A stretch of 64,000 nucleotides of DNA from Desmodesmus armatus. Taxonomy: Eukaryota; Chlorophyta; Chlorophyceae; Sphaeropleales; Scenedesmaceae. This document shows, in pieces, positions 23,106 through 37,100 of the stretch. Both the position numbers and the translations under genes were made by a program. The stretch's first letter is position 1. Every line of letters begins with the position of its first letter. Location: positions 868,001 to 932,000 of the forward strand of contig VIIQ02000555.1 in NCBI GenBank assembly GCA_007449985.2, written 5' to 3'. Below the pieces are notes generated by a model. That model made no database searches. It was not told the origin of the DNA and saw nothing but the letters and a program-made list of their open reading frames with translations.

Positions 23106-26100
23106 GCTGCCGATGGTCACGCCGGCGCTGTTTCAAGAGCCCTTCTGTGTGCGGCACTCACCTAAGTGGCGGTCACGGGTTCATGTTGCACACAAGGCGC
23201 GTGGCTGCTGCAACTAACCTCATGCAATGCCCAGATTGCCTTGTTGCCACTTGGCAGCCGGCAGTTGTTTGTGAAAGTGTTGGTATGCTCCTATAGTGCA
23301 GCACTGCATGGAGCGTTTGGCGGCAACACAATCCTGCAGTGTGTGGCTGCTGTTTTTTGGGCCAGCAACATAATCAAGCTCATGGGCACATGCCAGAATG
23401 TGTCATGTGGGGCATCTTGAGAGAGTGTTGGCGCATGGAGGTGTGGGCATCGGTGTGAAAGCTTGACAGGCTTGATCACTTGAGGGAGTGTGCGTCTGCT
23501 TGGCCCTTGTTAGGGCGGTCACAACTACACAGAAGAGGTGTCGGTTGCCTGGGCAGCAGTGTTTTAGCTCAGACCGAGTCCCTTGTGGCAGCCTCTGATC
23601 TGTGCGCGGGGGGGGGGGGGGGGGACGGGGGGTGTTGTGCAGGATGTGGGGTGCGCATTTGGTCACGGCTGTTGTTGTCGTTGGCTCCCAGGTGGCCTAT
23701 AGTGGCCTTGCAAACTGGCTATTCAGCCTCAGACTGAGCAATCACGCTGTTGTGTTCTTGCCCCCTCAGGCGGCTAGACCAGCTGGGCTTGGTGTGGTGT
23801 GTGGTTGTGTCAGCTGCGAGCTTATGTGTGCGCGAGTTGGTCATGTGTGCCAGTGTGATTGAGAGAAAGCATCCCTCCAGAAAGAGCGTGCTTCAGTTAT
23901 AGCTGCTCGAGCTTGGATACCATCTGCATCATCTGGCTCCTTTTTCCTGTGTGAATGGTGGTACGTCCAAAGTTTTGGGGGTACGTCCAAAGTTCACATT
24001 CGGCAAAGTTTGCGCAGTGCCTGGTCTGTGCATGTGTCCCAGTTTGCAGTTTGCTTAGCCACTTATTATTCAGCTCTGCCGTACGGGTTTTCGCCTGAGC
24101 GTTTTCTTGTCTCTGTTGGTTTGCTCTTTCTTCTTCCCGTAAGTACAGCCGACGGCATTCTGTAAGTACAGCCGGCAGGATCACTAAGAAGGGTTTGAAC
24201 ATCACTGCCATGGTGGCGGGCAGCTACAAAGTCTCCTATGATGCACGCTGGCCTTTTTCTTTTTCTGGCGTGTGCTGATTTTTTGTACTTGCTGGTCAGC
24301 ACAGCTTGGTTTGCTGAATGGCTTCAGGCACCTGGTGCTTCAAAGCAAGTTGCTGTGTGCCACAAAGCCGCAGCTGCTGCCCAGGTTGCTGCAGACTGGC
24401 CACTGCCGGGCTGTTGCACCAAGTGCTGGAAAGGTTCGCTGATGTCTTTACTTGCTCTTTTCCTGCAGTGATGTTTTTGTTCCTGCTGTGAAGGCTGGCA
24501 GCCGCTGCCCGGGGCCCTGTTGGTCGCAACATTGTGGAGCATGGCGGCACTTGCTTGTCAGGCGGCAACAGTTGCAGCCTGCGGTGCGGCTGCATGTTGT
24601 CGCCTTCTAGGCTCAGCTGCTCGTGACTGCATCACTGGCCAGTGCCGGCTGCTGCAGTCACAGGTGCTTGGTTTCTGCTGGTTTTCCCTGCTCTCTTTTC
24701 TGTGATGATTGGCAGTAGGCCCAGTTTTCGCCAGAATTGTTGGCCAGCTCAGCACATGCTCCTGGTGGCAGCTTACCAGGAGGCTCCCTGCCTTGTTTCA
24801 GCTTGCAGCAATGATTTATCTTGGCAGTGGGTCGGTTGAGTACTCACTGCTCGCCTGCAGGAGAAGGCAGCTTCCCATGAAGCTTGCCTAGGCTTTACTA
24901 TGCTCCCATGCAGAATTGTTCCTGCTTGGCCCCAGCGGGCCGTCTTCTGATGCTACGTGTAGACAGGCTTCTGATGCCTGTGCTGCTGTCATCAAAACAG
25001 CAGCAGGCTCCATTTTTCAGCTTGTTCAGTTTTTAAAGCACTGTTTGAGTCGGTGGGTGTGACAGGCAGTTTGAGTGTTGGCCGGTTTCCGTGGCTTCTA
25101 TGATGGTCAGGGGGTCTTGCTGCTTTTTGTCACTGCCGTGGCACTCATGATGCAACGCCCATGCTTGCTGAAAGCCTGTTCTTGCGACGCACCAGCCAGA
25201 GCTGGTGGGTTGCACAGGTCTGTTCAGGAGGTTTCCCGCCCAACCAGGTGTCCATCAAGGTGACACCTGTTACATATTTACTGTTGGTGGTGTGATGCTG
25301 GGCATCTCATGTATGTGAGATGAGAATTGCACCTTGATGTGCATGCTTGCTGAGCCCTTTCTGTTGCGCAGTAATGCGAGTACTCACACTTGCCACCTGC
25401 TGGTTTTTTGAGGTTTAGGAATACTGATGGCAGGCTGGGTCTGCCAGTGCTTCAGCTGATGCGCACTTGCACAGAGTGAAGTGCGGTTGTGGCCCCACGT
25501 GTGCCTAGCAAAGCGCGTTGCGAGAGCTTTTGCGCATGGCAATGCATGTCAGCTGTTCATACAGCAGTGTGCCTGCATGCAGGCGATAGTGGTAGTATGC
25601 ATGGATGTCTGCTTGTGCTGGACAGTTTTACATTGATGCCGCTCTCCATTTGCACTGCGTCCTCCTTCTGGAGGATCGTGCTCTTTCTGCTGTCATTATT
25701 ATCCCTACTACTTCCTGTAGGAAGCGCATCGAGCGCCCCATTGCATGAACACACACCCCTTCATGCAGTGTTGGCCCTGCCGGTACTAGCGTGAGCTTGC
25801 AGCTGACAGCTTCGGCTACGGAAGGGATCCCCGAATGCTTGCATGCCCGGTGGGCACACAATGTGTGCTGACGGCTGCAAGTCAGTGTGGTGGTCGGGGC
25901 GCGCATGCAGTCCCTGTTATCGGTTGTATCAGTCAACCCAAGTGGCAGCATCTGCACAACTGTTGCTGCACGCTGCTCAGCCGTGTTCATGTTGCACAAT
26001 GCATTTTGTGGGCTGTTGATAGTGTTGCTGGTTATGTAAAAGACTTGCAGTTGAACCAATGGCGCTGGGGCATCTCACACACAAAACAAACAGATTCCTC

Positions 26101-27756
26101 TACTGGCCGGGGCTAAAGCTGCAAATGTATGTCAAAACGCCAAATGATGATGCGGAGAGGCTAGCAGTGCCACTGCACGTGTTACCAACAATGGTGCCGC
26201 CAAATTTGGCTGCACCAGGGCATTGTTGCAGGGTAGGGCACAGCCGATGAGCTGGGAAGTAACCAACAACCAAGGGAGGGCAAGCCTGTTCAGCCAGCCG
26301 CTGAAAGCTGCCTGCCTTGTACTTCGAGCAACACAGAACTCAGCTGTCTTCTGCTGCTGAAACGCTTGCTGGACAACTTCAGCTACCAGTGGGGATGCTG
26401 CGGTGACAGACACCGTTCAGCCTTGCATGTTAGCCATACCATGGCGCCCCCTTACCCCATATGGTAGGACTGGAGTCGAGAAACCTTTTCCATTGCTCCA
26501 GCAACATGCTGATTACTGCCACAGAGGCAAAGGAAGGAATGGGTGCAGAATACAGCCGGAAAAGGCATGGAGCCCGCTATTGGGTGTGCTACCCTAGGGA
26601 TTCAAGGTTCCCTCAGGTCGGGACTGAGGGGACTCTCGCAGTGGGTCAAGGGTGATACCTTACAGCATCCAAGCTCCCATGTCGAACAACATCTCCAGCC
26701 CGAATTTCGGTGGGTTTACACGGCCCCCAGGTGTGCCCCTGGGGAGTGAGATGTGGCCACGAGTGCCATTGCCCTAGACCCCCAGGCGTGTTGGTATGAA
26801 GAGCCGTCCTCAACGGACGCGAGGCCAATGGGACGAAGTCCTATGGCGTTAAGAGACCAAGGGGGTGTCTCTGTATCTTTATCTTTTTTTAACATGCTGC
26901 TGCTGAACCTTTCAAGAATTGGTCTGTCAGCAGCATGACTCATCAACCAAGGCGGTGCATCTAGAGAGCATAGATCTACGCTATCAGCAGCGAGGAAGTG
27001 CAGCTCAATAAAGGATCAAAGGTCACTGGCTCTGCCTGTTCCTGTGTCCTCATCTGTCCCCATTTGACTGATGTGATTGTCCTGCACACCTCAAAGCAGC
27101 CAGCTCAGCTGCTTATGCAATACTATTTTACAGTCAAGTGTGTTCTGCCCATATGCTGCTTTCAGGAAAATCTCAGGGGCAGTTTGACCGTTGTTTGAAG
27201 TGATAGTTGCAATTGCGCAAGCTTGCGGCATGTTCATGCGGCAACACTGGGCACTTTCTTCTCAACAAACTGGGGGCCAAGGGTTGCGCTGCTCAGCTCT
27301 GAAAAGCTCGGCACACAAACCCTGCAAAACCAAGCCCGCCGTTGACCAAAAGCCGCCCAAGCTTTAGCCCAATCAGCAGACCTGCGACCCACCCTAGCTG
27401 AACTTCTCTACAATCGACAAACTGCACATCACACTGCCAACTGCCAACAGCACACCCTGCTCTCTCAGTCCCTCAGAACAGTTCCAAAACGGCACCCTGG
27501 GCACACATGACCACCACCACCGACCCAACCCCACCTGCTGCCGCTGCCAGTAGGTAGGGTAAAGACTGCGACGGATGCCATGCAGCTGTAAGGACCCAGA
27601 AAAAGGGAGCAGACGCCGCCCTCAGACCATCATTCATGACACGTTTCACATCGGGACCAGAGCTCCCTCAACACCCACAGCCGCAACCCAACAGCAACAC
27701 CCGAACATTGCCTTGCAAAGCAGGCAAAGAGCACGCTCCTTACAGCATCGAGCAAT
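23106..27756. other. 4.7 kb between convergent STEAP and transketolase genes; no gene recognised
   Basis: This stretch lies between the stop codons of two convergent genes and must include both 3' UTRs. It contains a 17-base G run (23608-23624) and two small direct repeats (a GTACGTCCAAAGTT pair near 23960-23995, and a GTAAGTACAGCCG pair near 24138-24172). Open frames are short and carry no domain I can name. Confidence 0.5.
23608..23624. repeat. Homopolymer run of 17 G
   Basis: An uninterrupted G17 is followed by ACGGGGGG. It lies in the intergenic region 3' of the STEAP gene. Its length may be uncertain because such runs are sequencing-error prone. Confidence 0.9.
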
Positions 27757-30700
27757 TTACAGGCTCTTGGCGGCAGCGACGATGTTGTCGACGGTGATGC
27801 CGAACTTCTCGTACAGGATGTTGGCAGGGGCGGAGGCACCGAAGTCATCAATGCCAATGAACTTGCCCTGCATGCCGATCCAGCGCTCCCAGCCGAAGCT
27901 GCTGCCGGCCTCAACGGCCACACGCTTCAGGCAGGAAGAGGGCAGCACACTCTCCTTGTACTCGGCAGACTGAGCAGCGAACAGCTCCCAGCAGGGCATG
28001 GACACCACGCGCACCTGGGGGAGAGAACAGAGGGGCGACAGCAGGCAGGCAACCGACAGGGTAGTCAGCACAGGGTGTGCACAGCAATATATTAGTCAGC
28101 TACCGCTATGAGCATCCTCTGCCTGCCCAGCTCAAGCATGCAAACACCCAGGTGACAAGTAAGGTAGCCGATTGCAGGATGTTTGAAATGACACTAGCCC
28201 TGTTGCAGGACACAGCACACCACAGCACTGCTGGCAGTTCCTGCGCTCACCTTGTGGGAGCCCTTCAGCTTGTCTGCAGCCTCAATTGCCATTGGCAGCT
28301 CGCTACCGGTACCAATGATGATCACATCAGGGGCACCTTCGCAGTCCTGCACAACGTATGCACCCTTCTCCACACCCTCGATGGAGCAGCCGGGCAGGTT
28401 GGGCATGCCCTGGCGGGACAGCGCAATGGTGGATGGGCGCTTCCTGTTCATGACGGCGACCTTGTAGGCACCGGCGGTCTCGTTTCCACCGCATGGCCTG
28501 AACATCATCATGTTGGGCATGGCACGGAAGGATGCCAGGTGCTCGATGGGCTGGTGGGTGGGGCCGTCCTCACCCAGGCCGATGGAGTCATGGGTCATCA
28601 CGTAGATGGCACCGATCTGCAGGAAGGGGAGGGAGGAGAGACGCAGAGAGCAGCAAGGCAAGCAGCATGTGAGACATACGTAGTGCGACAGGACAAGAAG
28701 GACCAATGGCCTGCTGGTCGATAACAGACCTGCACACAGACAAAAATGCAATCCAACCTGCAGTGCTGAGCTGACCATGAGCGTGCTGTTGTAGCTAATG
28801 ACAGGCAGGTGCTGGGGCGAGAGACACAACCCATGCTGTGGTTACTGTACACATTACATGCAGGTACTGGTCCCCTACAGGAAGCGCACCCATTCCTGCG
28901 ACCTGTCCAAATCAGCTACCCACCTCGCTCAGGGCGGACATACGCATGGCAGAGCGCATGTAGTCAGTGAAGATGTAGAAGGTGGCGCAGTAGGGGATCA
29001 GGCCGCTGTTGTGCAGGCCCATGCCGTTCACGATGGCACCCATGCCGTGCTCGCGCACACCGAAGCGCATGTTGCGCTCCTGGTAGCTGCCCTTTTGGAA
29101 GTCACCGAACATCTTCATGAGAGTCAGGTTGGAGGGGGCCAGGTCGGCAGATCCACCGATGAGGCCGGGCAGGACAGGGGCCAGGGCGTTGAGCATGATC
29201 TGGCTGTACTGGCGGGTGGCCAGGGGCTTGTCCTCGGGGGTGTAGGTGGGCAGAGCCTTCTCCCAGCCAGCAGGCAGCTTCATGCTGCAGGGAGGGAAGA
29301 CACACGACAGCACAGCAGGACACATGCAGAGTCAGTGGTGGTTTTGAGTGAAAGCTGCTTGTATCAGCTCAGCCTGTGGCTAAGCACGACGATACATATA
29401 CGATACTGCGTCAGTGTTATTTGGTTGGGTGCGCGCTGCTTGCATCCCTACAGTACGATGCCACCTGGTGATGACTAGCGAGAAAATGCTGTGTGTGCAG
29501 TGCGAAGCCAGCCCGTGGCTACCCATGCGCCACATAGCAGCTGTATCCAGCACACTGCATGTGATTCAAGGGCAACCACCCGGCCGCCTGGAGTACACTC
29601 CAGAGAATACGTGATCTCCCTTACCTGATGAGGCCCTCGAACTCCTCAGCCTCCTTGGGGTACTTCTGCTTGTATGTGGCCATGGCAGCCTTCCACTGCT
29701 CCTCAGCGGCAGCACCCTTGGTCACGTTGCTGCGCATGGCATCGTACACCTGCATAACATGGGACGGGACCACACGACACACACAGTCAGCACACAGGTT
29801 GTGCTGCTCATGCGCACCAGACAGACACCCGTCTTGTGACGCATGAAGGGCCACAAGCAGCATGCAGTGCTGCGCTTGAAACAAGTCTGATCTGCTCATC
29901 TGAGCAACATGCAGCTGCGGCGCTCCCCGCCCTAACACTGGGTCACTGGCACCCTCTGCCCCTCATCTAGTGCCGCCGTCCTGTGCACGACCTGCTGCTG
30001 ATCCAACAAGATGGCACACATGCGCTCCCTCCAATGCACGTTTGGATTCTACACATAAGCTCCCAATGCAGCCTCGTGCAGTCTGACAGTCCAGACACGA
30101 ACCACGTACCTCCTGGGGCACCTCGAACTCGCCATAAGGCCACTTCAGGTTCTCACGGGTGGCGGCTGTCTCCTCGGGGCCGAGGGGGGCACCGTGCACA
30201 TCGTGTGTGTCGGCCTTGTTGGGGGAGCCGTAGCCGATCAGGGTGGACACCTTGATCAGGGAGGGCTTGTCGGTCACGGACTTGGCGGTGTCAATGGCCT
30301 GGAGGGACACAGCACAGCACAGCAACTTCAGAGATCAACGCTATCTGTGAAAGATCATATCTGCAGGCACCTGCTTTCCCAGTCACACTGCACAGACAGC
30401 AGTTTGATATACCCCATGCTAGCTGCAGCATGGCTCAACCAGGAGTACTGCAGCCCTGCGCCCCCTCCCTGCACACACCTCCCACCAGTGTTGCCACAGC
30501 CACGTCCAAGCTGCATCCTGCCCTCTGATGCGCAACCCATGCAGCCAGGAAAGACATACAAATCAAACACCGACCCCAACTGCCAGGCTGCCACCGCACC
30601 TTGCGCAGGCCGTTGAAGTCTGTGTTGCCGTCCTTGACGTGCTGCACGTGCCAGCCCAGGGCCTCAAAGCGCTTGGCAACATCCTCAGTGAAGGAGATCT

Positions 30701-32857
30701 CGGTGTGGCCGTCGATGGAGATGTTGTTGTCGTCGTACAGGGCAATCAGCTTGCCCAGGCCCCAGTGACCAGCCAGGGAGCAGGCCTCGTTGGAGATACC
30801 CTCCATCATGCAGCCGTCACCCAGGATGCAGTAGCTGCAGGCAGGAACAAAGTGGCAGCGTGAGCAGGGTTGAGGAGTGAGCGACTCCAGTGACGCAGCA
30901 GAAGCAACGCCCACCAAAGGCGCTGAGGTCGTCAGCACAGCAGTCAAACTGCTGGCTTGAGTGGGCTGACAGTGCTCAACACCCATCACTGCTTGATGTC
31001 CCATTCCACTGTCTAGCCTTGGTCCCGTCCATTGCACGGACACCGTAAGTGCAGTGCCCAACCGGTGGTGCAGTACCTGCTGCTGCTAGTGCTGCTATGC
31101 ACACATTACACACCAAAATCCAACTACTGCTGCGAGCTGCTGGCGGTGCTGCTGCTACTCACGTGTAGTGGTCCACCACCTTGCAGTCGGGCTTGTTGAA
31201 GCGGGCAGCCAGGTGAGCCTCAGCAGCAGCCAGACCCACAGCATTGCAGATACCCTGGCCCAGGGGACCTGGGCACACAAGGACAGGGACAGCAGCAGAG
31301 GGGCACAGGAGGGTGCTGTCAGATCCAAGGTGAATGCTGATGAAGCTGTGCCTTACCAGTCTTAGCCACAGCCTCTGCGCTGTTCAATCTTTCAGCCCCC
31401 CACAAGTCTAACTACGTGGCAAGCTGGGGCCCTGCCCCTGCCACTCAAATTTGACAGCACCTCCTACTTGCATGCTTGTCACCCGCGCACCAGGCTCCAG
31501 GCCATCCTAGTCTGGCTCACGGGTATGCCCACGATCCATCAAAGGACCTTAATCGCCTGGCCCATCACAGGCTCGACCGTTTTAACCCCCATATGCAACG
31601 AACTCCCAGCCCAGTTAGTCAGGCATGCATGACTCACCGGTGGTCACCTCCACACCGGGGGTGAGGAAGTTCTCGGGGTGACCGGGGGTCCTGGAGTCCC
31701 ACTGGCGGAACTGCTTGATGTCATCCAGCTGCACACAGCACAACACACACCAGCACAGGAACACCATTAGCAAGGCAGGCAATTAGACGAAGATCACCCC
31801 ACAAAAGAGGGTGCCCCAGCAGCATTACCAGGTGTTGTGGGCCGCTGATGCTGATGAAACAAGTGCTGCTGCTGCCGCTGCTGTTTGTGAGGTGGGCTTA
31901 CACAACATGTCACTAGCAGCACCCGCAACCCCCTCCACCTGCTGCTCAGCCTGTATTGCTGACAATCGCGTGCTACCCAGGCAGAATCCACGCAGCTGTG
32001 CCCCCCCCCTATCCCCCAGGTGCATGCATGCGTGAGCCCATGTCTGCTGTGACTCACGGAGACGCTGTCGTAGCCGACCAGGTGCATCAGTGCGTACTGC
32101 AGCATGGAGCCGTGGCCGGCAGACAGCACGAAGCGGTCGCGGTTGAACCATGCAGGGTTCTTGGGGTTGAAGTTCATGGCCTCGTTGAACAGCACATAGG
32201 ACATGGGGGCGGCACCCATGGGCAGACCGGGGTGGCCGGACTTGGCCTTGTTGACTGCATCAATGGCCAGGAAGCGGATGGCGTTGACGCACTTGTCAAC
32301 AACCTCCTGGGACACTGCAGTGGAGACCTCAGCAGCTGCTGCCCTGGGGGCGGCCAGGCGGGCAGAGCGCACTGGGGCACGCAGGGCCTGGTAGAGTGAA
32401 GCAGCAGCAAGGGAGACAAGCATGGCACAACAACAGCAGCATGAGGGCAAGCATGATAAGGGCCCAGCAACAGCAGCAGTAGCAGCAGCAATGATAGTTC
32501 CAGTCCTAACGCATGCATGTCAATTGCGATGCAGAATTGAGCGTGCAAGATGGTCAAGGAGGAACAAAAGCGGGTGATGCTCCGTGTGAACGTATCCATG
32601 CATCTCGCGGCTGATGCCTCGGAGTCCAGGGTGATCTACGGGGCTGTTGTGCTGAACTTGAGCGAATTGCCTAGACAACTGGGCGCATCCAGGCCAATCA
32701 TCGCTGCCAGGATCCTTTTTGCGTGCAGCAGTGGATGATGCTGAGGTGAACGTGCGCAGCAAGGGCTGTCCTCCGGTATCACCTGTGTGGGGCGCACTGC
32801 GGCAGCACGGGCGCTGCTGGCCTTCACGGAGCGGGTCTGCATCTGTGTGACCTGCAT
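27757..32857 (-). CDS. TKL: Transketolase, predicted plastid-targeted
   Basis: Ten exons close in phase to 711 residues: 32857-32783, 32387-32058, 31728-31638, 31268-31163, 30834-30600, 30298-30110, 29749-29625, 29284-28924, 28616-28251, 28014-27757. The first 40 or so residues are rich in Arg, Ser and Ala, like a chloroplast transit peptide. The mature enzyme shows SGHPGLPMG, the thiamine-diphosphate motif starting [10 protein letters not shown] and ending [23 protein letters not shown], and [18 protein letters not shown]. Transketolase transfers two-carbon ketol units from ketose to aldose phosphates in the Calvin-Benson cycle and pentose phosphate pathway. Length agrees with plant plastid enzymes. 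All catalytic regions appear intact and the exon-intron borders are clean, making this the most secure model in the window. Confidence 0.95.
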
Positions 32858-34157
32858 TCTGCTAGATTGCAGAGTGCCTGTGCTGGGGAGGTGAAAAAGG
32901 GCTGGGGTTGCCCTGTAAGAATATGAAGGCGCAAAGAAAGCGCCAGCTGCGACTCAAGAATCGCTGCAAGGTGGAAAGGTGGGGATGCTGCAGGCAATTG
33001 GGGCAATGCGCTCGCCGCAGTCGCGCAAGGTTTGACAGGGTTGAGGGGAGTGACAGGCACGGGCCATGGGCGTGAAAAGAAATTGTATATTGAGATGAAT
33101 GCGGTGATATATGGCTGCAATTTTTGTTGTGATGAGCCAGTGCTGCCAGCATCAGCACTCTGAGAGCGCTGTTGCTGTTCAGGAATGGATCACGACATGG
33201 CAGAGTTTTGATGAGAGGCAGCCTTTATCTATCATGTTAAAGAGATCAGGGGTGTTCCAGCCTGAGCTGCGCATTACAAGAAGCAATGGGCCTCTGCCAG
33301 CACCCCAAAGAGCCCTAAACAATGTGCAGCTGCTTGTTCGTGCATCAGCTTGAGCTGTGACCAGTCTGCTTGGTGAAATTGCGCATAGTTACACCCAGAT
33401 GCAGCACACACAGCTGAGGTTGGGGCTTTTCTTCAACTTGAGACCCCCCCCCACATCAGCCAGCACAGCATTCAACAAGGCATTTAGGCCAGTGCCTCAT
33501 CTTGCGGCGCCAAGAGCTACCACGTTGCACTCTGACTCAATCCACATGCTGCCCGGGTGGCACAGAGCATGTACAACAGCACAATATGATGTCAACACAG
33601 ACAGGACAGCACAACGTATCAGGCTCCTTGTGTGACACCTTGTGCGGATCAGGCTCCTCCCAGGGTTCTATTATTGCAAGCGTGTTCTTGCTCATGTGGT
33701 CTGCCATGTGACAGATGAAACAGAAACTAGAATCAGAAAATTGCGACCAGCCACCCACTTCCGCCAACACATCCTTGCACACCTTGCAATTGTCTTTACC
33801 CTTACCATCCCATCCCCCCACACAAGCCCAGCAAACTGCACCAGCAGAGCCTCTGCACGAAGTTGCAGCGCTGTGCTAGCACACGCTTTGATCAAAGCCC
33901 GGCAGAACCAACAAACAAGCTGTCGGCCGCCCATCGCTTACTTTGCAGCCTGCACGCGTGTCCAAACCCAGCAAACACATGCACAATGCTGACCACCAGC
34001 ACAGTGAGACACACAGCAGCAAACCGCCACACCGCTAGCAACCATCTGTGTGCCACAACATCCTCTCAAAACTGTGCTGCCGCATGTCACTGAGCGCTGT
34101 GTCTCAGTGCTTGTGCCAAATTGCCTGTGCTGAGCCCTTGTGCTGAGCCCTTGCGCC
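32858..34157. other. Upstream region of transketolase; 3' flank of the minus-strand membrane protein gene
   Basis: This is 1.3 kb between two minus-strand genes. It should contain the transketolase promoter and 5' UTR next to 32858 and the 3' UTR of the upstream gene next to 34157. No coding exon or specific element was recognised. Confidence 0.45.
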
Positions 34158-37100
34158 TCAGCAACACCTGCACTCAATCAAGTGCATGGCCACATCCTCT
34201 ACAACATCGTACAGCTGACCCAGCAGGGTCACCAACTCCTGAAGCAGCTGCAGCAGGTGTATGGTGTTCATGCGCGCCAGCGCATGCGCTGCAGGACTGC
34301 CGTCAGGCACAAGGGGGTCCTTGAAGACCTCCACAGCTGCTGCAGGAGGATCGTGCTGACCCTCCTGCAGGACCGTGACAGCTGCATGCTCCACACCAGC
34401 AGCACTAGCGTCCGCCTCCTGCTGCTTGGCAAGCAGAGCCACACCACCCTCACGGGCCTGCTGCTGTTGCGGCTGTTGCTGTTGCAGCTGCTGCTTCTGT
34501 GCTGGTGTGGCCTCCTTCCAGGCTGCCTGCAGAGCTGTGACTGCTTCCTGTAGAGCTGTCAGGTGCTGGCGGTTGGGAGGGGCTCCGGCTGGGTAGTAGT
34601 CCATGGGGAAGGCATCATTCAGCTCCTGCAGTTGAAAAGATGGTGATAAGCATTGATGAGTTGGAGGACGGGTTTGCTTGTATGCATGCAAGGGCTTCAA
34701 GGGCCCACGCAGGGATGGCAGACACGTCTACCAGGCTGCTGCCGCACTGGACTGACACGCATAGGCCTCAGCCGGCTCGCTGAGTATGTGCCAGGATGCG
34801 CAGCGCTGCAGAAGACAAAAGCAAGCATAAAGGACAGTGGAAACTAGCACTGATGACTCTGTGATATGCCGGGGTTGCCACAGCCTGCTTGGTCAAACTG
34901 CACCTTGACACAGTGTAGCTTCATGCACCCTGACACAGCAAGGGCTTCATGTGCCTGTCAGGAGATGGTCACTGTGCATACCTGCAGTGCTGCCAGGAGT
35001 GAGGAGCGCATGTGTGACCAGCCTTCCTCAGACAGCAGTTGGTTGAGGAGGTGCTCTGTGCTGCTGTCCAGGGGCTGTGTGGCGTTGTAGATGTGGATGA
35101 TATGCATGGCTGTTATCAAAGCCAGGTGGCGCATGGCCAGCAAGCCTGTAGTGTTCATCTGGCCTTTGGCACAGCCCAACAGGGGACTGCACGGCACGAT
35201 GATCCTGCAAAGGGTGCAAGCATGCAGGCATTGGAGCAGCAGAACAGGGCACAGCAGAATTTGCTGAAGGCATTCCTGCACCAACTTCCATTCTCCAAGC
35301 TGCATTCGCTTGGTGGTGATGGAAAAGTGCTGGACATTGTGCTGAACGGCAAGGTGCTAGTACTATAGTGGCACCCACGACAATCAATTCCTGCCCAGCC
35401 ACATGGTCCCGTCTTGCACGCCCCAGTACACCATCCAGTGTCACTTTCTGCAAGCTGCAGGCCGCAACAGCTCACTGCAGCTGCCAGTGAGCATCCTCCC
35501 CATCAGCAACATGAGTAATTGTGGAAGCCGCCAGCTGCCAACTGGCTCTGAGTGCCAGAGTATCCTACTCCTTGCGCACCTCATGTGGTGAGCTGCCATC
35601 AGCACAACTTCTGCACTTGCTCCCACTTGCGCTTTGGCCCCAGCCTCACACGCCACAGCCACCCGGTGCCAGGACCGCTCTGTCTTCACATTGAGCCTGT
35701 GGCGGCACAGATCAAGCAGCACAGATGTTACACCTACGGCAATGCAGCCCCTCTATAATGCCAGCCATGTGATGTTGAACTATTGCAGGTTCACTTGAGG
35801 CATGTGCCTCATGCGTCCTGGTCCTGTTATGAATTCCTTCAATGGTTCTACTACCAACCACCCGATGTCAATACTGCAAGCCCAACCACCCGGACTATAT
35901 TACTGCAAATCAAAGCACAGCCCTCCCACAATGTTGTACGCCAGCCCACCTGTTATGACTGACCCTGGCGCCCCCTCCAGGCACAAACCCTGTGCTGCTG
36001 GCCACTGACGGCTGGGCCCCGGGCGCAGTGCTGTCCACCCGCCATGCTTCAGAAACCTGCGCCCTTGTCAGAGGGCTAGTGGCCTCTCCCAAAGCCAGGG
36101 CCTGCAGGCTGCTTGGGAGTTCGTCTGCTGCCCTGAAGGCGTTGCGCCACTTGCCTGCGCCCAGGCCGGCCGCAGCCGAGGAGTAGACGCGCTTGACAAG
36201 TGCGGGGGGCTGCATGCCCATCGCATAGTAGGCCAGGTGCAGGAGATGCTCTAGTGCCTCGTGGTGGTGGCGAAACACCTGCACAGGACGGCACAACAGG
36301 ACGATACGGCAGCGCGGGGTGACAAGGCCAGGGATGTGATTGTGGTCAACGTGGGCGAAGCATGTGGTGGGCTGGGCAAGAGGGGGGGGGGTCATCTGGC
36401 TCGAGCAGGTGGTGCTTGTGCCCTTGACGGGTCAGTAAAATGGTCAATCATGGGTGGTTGACATGAGTGGCATGGGCCGTCTTGTAGGCTGTCTGACCGG
36501 GACGCTAAGCTTGAGGCTGCTGCCAAAGTCAGCACAGCCCAGGCATGAGAGCCCCCCCATGCCTACCAGCCACCTGGCCTTCTCACCTCATCCACACAGT
36601 ACTCTGGGAAAACGAGGGCACACACAGCAATGGCCACCACCGCAGCCATGAACAGCAAGACAGTGACAACGACAGTGATGAACCAGGCCTTGCCCGGCAT
36701 CTGGATATAGACGTTTGCCCCTGCAGAAAGGTGCCATCAAGCAGATACAGCAGGGGCGTTTTGAACATGTGACACACTGGTAACCACCCAGATGCTGACA
36801 CATGAATGCCGGAAAGGACAGCTGCAACCACAGCCCAGCTGGGCAACTCTCCAGGCCCTCACTCACCCATGTGCTCATGACGCTATAAGGGTGTCACAGC
36901 TGCTGGGTACATGTGTTGTATTTGAATCACGATGTCTGATTGCAGGGTTTCCACACAGCCAGCATTTTGTTGCTGCTGCTTTGCTTGTGCTGATGTGTGA
37001 CTGCCATCAATCACCGCAACCATGAAGTACAAGCAGAGCTTGCAGACACCCACAGCAGACTGCTGCAGCCATACCCACAGACCAAGCTCCCGTATCCAAC

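Noticed and set aside
26403..26946. Overlapping short frames between STEAP and transketolase
   Set aside because: There are no domains, no splice-consistent chain and no start context. Treated as intergenic.
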